Positions 61,829 through 64,000 of a DNA stretch of 64,000 nucleotides are shown piece by piece. The stretch spans positions 1 to 64,000 of the forward strand of contig CAVRQM010000004.1 in NCBI GenBank assembly GCA_963723455.1, read 5' to 3'. Source of the stretch: CAVRQM01 sp963723455. Lineage in GTDB: Bacteria > Pseudomonadota > Alphaproteobacteria > Acetobacterales > Acetobacteraceae. The position numbers were made by a program, and so were the translations under genes. The stretch's first letter is position 1; every line of letters begins with the position of its first letter. The notes under the pieces were generated by a model. The model had not been told where the DNA came from and did not search any database. It saw only the letters and a list, made by a program, of their open reading frames with translations.

Positions 61829-62572
61829 TCAATACCGCCGCAGCAGCGCCACCAGCCGGCCCTGGACGCGGACCTTGTCGGCGGGGAAGATTTGCGCCTC
61901 ATAGCGGCCGTTCGCCGGCTCCAGCGCGATCGAGTTGCCGCGCCGGCGCAGGCGCTTCAGCGTCACCTCGCTGTCATCGATCATTGCCACCACGATCTGC
62001 CCGTTCTCTGCGGTTTCGCCCTTGCGGATGATGACTGTGTCGCCGTCGTGGATGCCGGCCTCGATCATCGAATCTCCGGCGACCTCCAGCGCGTAGTGTT
62101 CGCCCCCGGTCACCAGGGCGACCGGGACCTCGATCTGGCTGCCGGCGTCGCGCAGCGCCTCGATCGGCAAGCCGGCGGCGATGCGGCCGTACAGCGGCAG
62201 CTCGACCGCCCCCACCTCCTTGGCAGTCCGCACGCCGGGCAGGCGGCCGGTGAAGTCGCCCCGGATCACGTTCGGCGAAAAGCCGGGCGGCGATCCTGCC
62301 GGGCCGAGTTCCGGCGCGGCCGGTTCCTGCGCCAGGCCGGCGGCGGCGAGCGGCGGCGCGCCGGGCAGGCGCACGATTTCCAGCGCCCGCGCGCGGTGGC
62401 GGCGGCGCGCCAGGAAACCGCGCTCCTCCAGCGCCAGGATCAGCCGGTGGATGCCGGACTTCGATTTCAGATCCAACGCCGCCTTCATCTCCTCGAAGCT
62501 CGGCGAGAAGCCGGTAGCCTTGAGGTGTCGGTCGATGAACATCAGCAGGTCGTGCTGCTTGCGCGTCAGCAT
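61829..62572 (-). CDS. lexA: LexA repressor
   Basis: The SOS repressor is cleaved with RecA help after DNA damage. The 247-residue protein has a winged helix (TRKQHDLLMFIDRHLKATGF, FEEMKAALDLKSKSGIHRLI) of the alphaproteobacterial type and a long linker of about 60 residues rich in Pro and Ala. The S24 peptidase domain has the cleavage site Ala-Gly in YGRIAAGLPIEAL, the serine in LEVAGDSMIEAGIHDGD and the lysine in DSEVTLKRLRRRG. All catalytic residues are present. Start ATG 62572. A near-consensus box lies about 26-40 bases upstream. Confidence 0.93.
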   Translation of the reverse strand: MLTRKQHDLLMFIDRHLKATGFSPSFEEMKAALDLKSKSGIHRLILALEERGFLARRRHRARALEIVRLPGAPPLAAAGLAQEPAAPELGPAGSPPGFSPNVIRGDFTGRLPGVRTAKEVGAVELPLYGRIAAGLPIEALRDAGSQIEVPVALVTGGEHYALEVAGDSMIEAGIHDGDTVIIRKGETAENGQIVVAMIDDSEVTLKRLRRRGNSIALEPANGRYEAQIFPADKVRVQGRLVALLRRY

Positions 62573-62597
62573 CGCGGGGTCTCCGGTCCGGATGCCG

Positions 62598-62612
62598 GAA
62601 CAAACCGGCAAC
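62598..62612 (-). promoter_or_regulatory. Candidate LexA (SOS) box upstream of lexA
   Basis: On the lexA strand the sequence reads GTTG-CCGGTTT-GTTC, one mismatch from the alphaproteobacterial consensus GTTC-N7-GTTC. It lies 26-40 bases before the lexA ATG, which would allow autoregulation. With one mismatch and no second box, it is a suggestion. Confidence 0.5.
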
Positions 62613-62645
62613 GACATTCCTTCTACGGAGCCGTCCGTTCCCAGG

Positions 62646-64000
62646 TCAAGCGCCGTCTGTGCCCGGGGGCGCCGTGCCGAGCAGCTCGCGGATGCGTTCG
62701 GCAAGCGTCTCCAGGGCAAACGGCTTGGGCAGAAGATGCACGTCCGGCGCCAGGCGGCCGCCCCTCGCGCCGTCGCCGATCGATTGTCCGGTGATCAGCA
62801 GCACGCGCACGCCCGGCCGCGCAGCACGGCCGGCGTCCGCGACCTGCCGGCCGTTCATCCCGCCCGGCAGGCCCACATGCGTCACCAGCACGTCGATCGG
62901 CACGTCCGAGCGCAGCACCTGCATTGCCGCCGCGCCGTCCTCCGCCTCGATCAGCTGCAGCCCCAACGTCGCCGCGACCTCCGCGACCAGCAGCCGCACC
63001 GAGGCTTCGTTGTCCACCACCAGCACCGTCCCGCCCTGTCCCGCAAACTCCGCCGCCTCGGCCCGGTGCGGTCCGGCGGCAGCTTCGCCCTGCGCGTGGC
63101 GCGGCAGGTACAGCGTGATCGTGGCGCCCTGGCCCGGCGCTGACCTGATGCGGATGTCGCCGCCGGACTGCCGGGCGAAGCCATAGGTCATGCTCAGACC
63201 CAGCCCGGTGCCCTCCCCGGGCGGCTTGGTCGTGTAGAATGGGTCGAACGCGCGCGCGATCACCTCCGGCGGCATGCCGGTCCCGGAGTTGGCCACCGAC
63301 AGCGCCACGTAGTCCCCCGCCGGTGCATCACCCGGCTGCAGCTGGTGCGCGGCAAACGAGCGGTTGGCGGTGGCGATGGTCAGCCGGCCGCCATCGGGCA
63401 TCGCGTCGCGCGCATTGATGCACAGGTTGAGCAGCGCGTTCTCGAGCTGGTTGGGGTCGATCAGCGTGGGCCACAGCCGGTCGGCCGCGACGACCTCGAC
63501 GGCGATCGCCGCTCCCACGGTGCGGCGGACCAGTTCCTCCATCCCCGCCACCAGGCGGTTGACATCGGTGGCGCGCGGTTCGAGCGGCTGCCGGCGGGCA
63601 AAGGCCAGCAGCCGGTGGGTCAGCGCCGCCGCCCGCCGCGACGCGGTCTGCGCCGCCTCGATGTAGCGCGGCAGGTCGTCCAGGCGACCCTGCGCCAAGC
63701 GCCGCTCCAGCAGTTCCAGGCTGCCGGTGATGCCGGTGAGCAGGTTGTTGAAGTCGTGCGCGATGCCGCCGGTCAGCTGGCCGACCGCCTCCATCTTCTG
63801 CGACTGGCGCAGCTGTTCCTGGGTCGCAGCGAGCGCCGCCTCGGCCGCCTTCTCGGCGGTGACGTGGCGGCCGCTGGCGTACACTACGTCATCCGCCGGC
63901 GCGGCCACCCAGGAGATCCAGCGCCAACTGCCGTCACTGTGCAGGTAGCGGTTCTCATAGACCGGCAGGCTCGCCGCGACGGCGACCTCCAGCGCGCGGG
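62646..64000 (-). CDS. Hybrid sensor histidine kinase/receiver (partial), with altered key residues
   Basis: The gene continues past the window edge, so the N-terminus is missing. The visible part begins in a PAS domain (PVYENRYLHSDGSWRWISWV), then a coiled linker. HisKA has the phospho-histidine in GQLTGGIAHDFNNLLTGITG. The HATPase domain has an N box (ENALLNLCINARDAMPDGGR), and its G1 box reads VANSGTGMPPEV, with Asn where Asp is usual. A C-terminal receiver domain has VLVTHVGLPGG, with His where the phosphoacceptor Asp should be, and VVDNEASVR with one acidic-pocket Asp changed. The conserved lysine (LLPKPFALE) remains. It is co-directional with lexA, 73 bases upstream. Confidence 0.88.
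   Translation of the reverse strand, partial: RALEVAVAASLPVYENRYLHSDGSWRWISWVAAPADDVVYASGRHVTAEKAAEAALAATQEQLRQSQKMEAVGQLTGGIAHDFNNLLTGITGSLELLERRLAQGRLDDLPRYIEAAQTASRRAAALTHRLLAFARRQPLEPRATDVNRLVAGMEELVRRTVGAAIAVEVVAADRLWPTLIDPNQLENALLNLCINARDAMPDGGRLTIATANRSFAAHQLQPGDAPAGDYVALSVANSGTGMPPEVIARAFDPFYTTKPPGEGTGLGLSMTYGFARQSGGDIRIRSAPGQGATITLYLPRHAQGEAAAGPHRAEAAEFAGQGGTVLVVDNEASVRLLVAEVAATLGLQLIEAEDGAAAMQVLRSDVPIDVLVTHVGLPGGMNGRQVADAGRAARPGVRVLLITGQSIGDGARGGRLAPDVHLLPKPFALETLAERIRELLGTAPPGTDGA

Overview
The window is GC-rich DNA from an alphaproteobacterium, most likely an acetic-acid-bacteria relative (Acetobacteraceae/Rhodospirillales). This rests on the alphaproteobacterial LexA, the DUF1491 and NDUFA4-type small genes, the 406-residue NADP isocitrate dehydrogenase, the LptF-LptG-LptD order and the very high third-position GC. 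No plasmid or phage replication genes are visible. It reads as chromosome, dense with short operons whose genes overlap by ATGA or GTGA.

Layout. 0-5.8 kb: a GDP-mannose dehydrogenase (algD-type) that is frameshifted and cut short next to an AT-rich palindrome, a LysE exporter, a split chromate transporter, a GT2-GtrA glycosyltransferase, a CHAP amidase-like protein and RidA. 5.8-12.4 kb: a leftward operon of CO-dehydrogenase-type maturation genes (coxG, MoxR ATPase, CoxE, two XdhC/CoxI proteins, a MoeA-like/MocA fusion) with no molybdoenzyme subunits. 12.4-16.3 kb: a histone-deacetylase-fold amidohydrolase, DUF192, a membrane glycosyltransferase, then tRNA-Pro, an NDUFA4-like gene and tRNA-Arg packed together. 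16.4-21.3 kb: reductive pyrimidine degradation (preT, preA, an M20 carbamoylase and a lone ABC ATPase). 21.3-27.4 kb: broken eutBC, GST, a monooxygenase, a class A beta-lactamase, a TPR protein and a dehydrogenase. 27.4-33.3 kb: cell-surface genes (two methyltransferases, DUF2142 and YfhO membrane proteins). 33.3-41.9 kb: lptFGD facing pabC-pabB-manC. 42-45 kb: two tandem OmpA proteins whose 3' ends are nearly identical. 46-53 kb: circularly permuted ATP-grasp and alpha-E genes, then a polyamine-type ABC transporter full of frameshifts. 53-64 kb: a sedolisin protease, a phosphoesterase, dienelactone hydrolase, DUF3060, icd behind an 18-bp triple repeat, a deoxyribosyltransferase, a LysR-peroxiredoxin pair, lexA and a hybrid histidine kinase running off the end.

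How it fits together. ManC supplies GDP-mannose, and the truncated AlgD would have oxidised it. The GT2, DUF2142, YfhO and Lpt genes point to envelope polysaccharide and LPS assembly. PreT/PreA plus the carbamoylase make two steps of uracil/thymine catabolism. The maturation operon needs a molybdenum hydroxylase encoded elsewhere.

Caution. About 40 single-base frame breaks occur. They are concentrated at 21.3-23.2 kb and 47.7-53.3 kb, while 30-42 kb is clean. Between breaks the protein families continue without stops, and several inserted bases are one extra G in a GG run. Regional sequence error is therefore at least as likely as gene decay.
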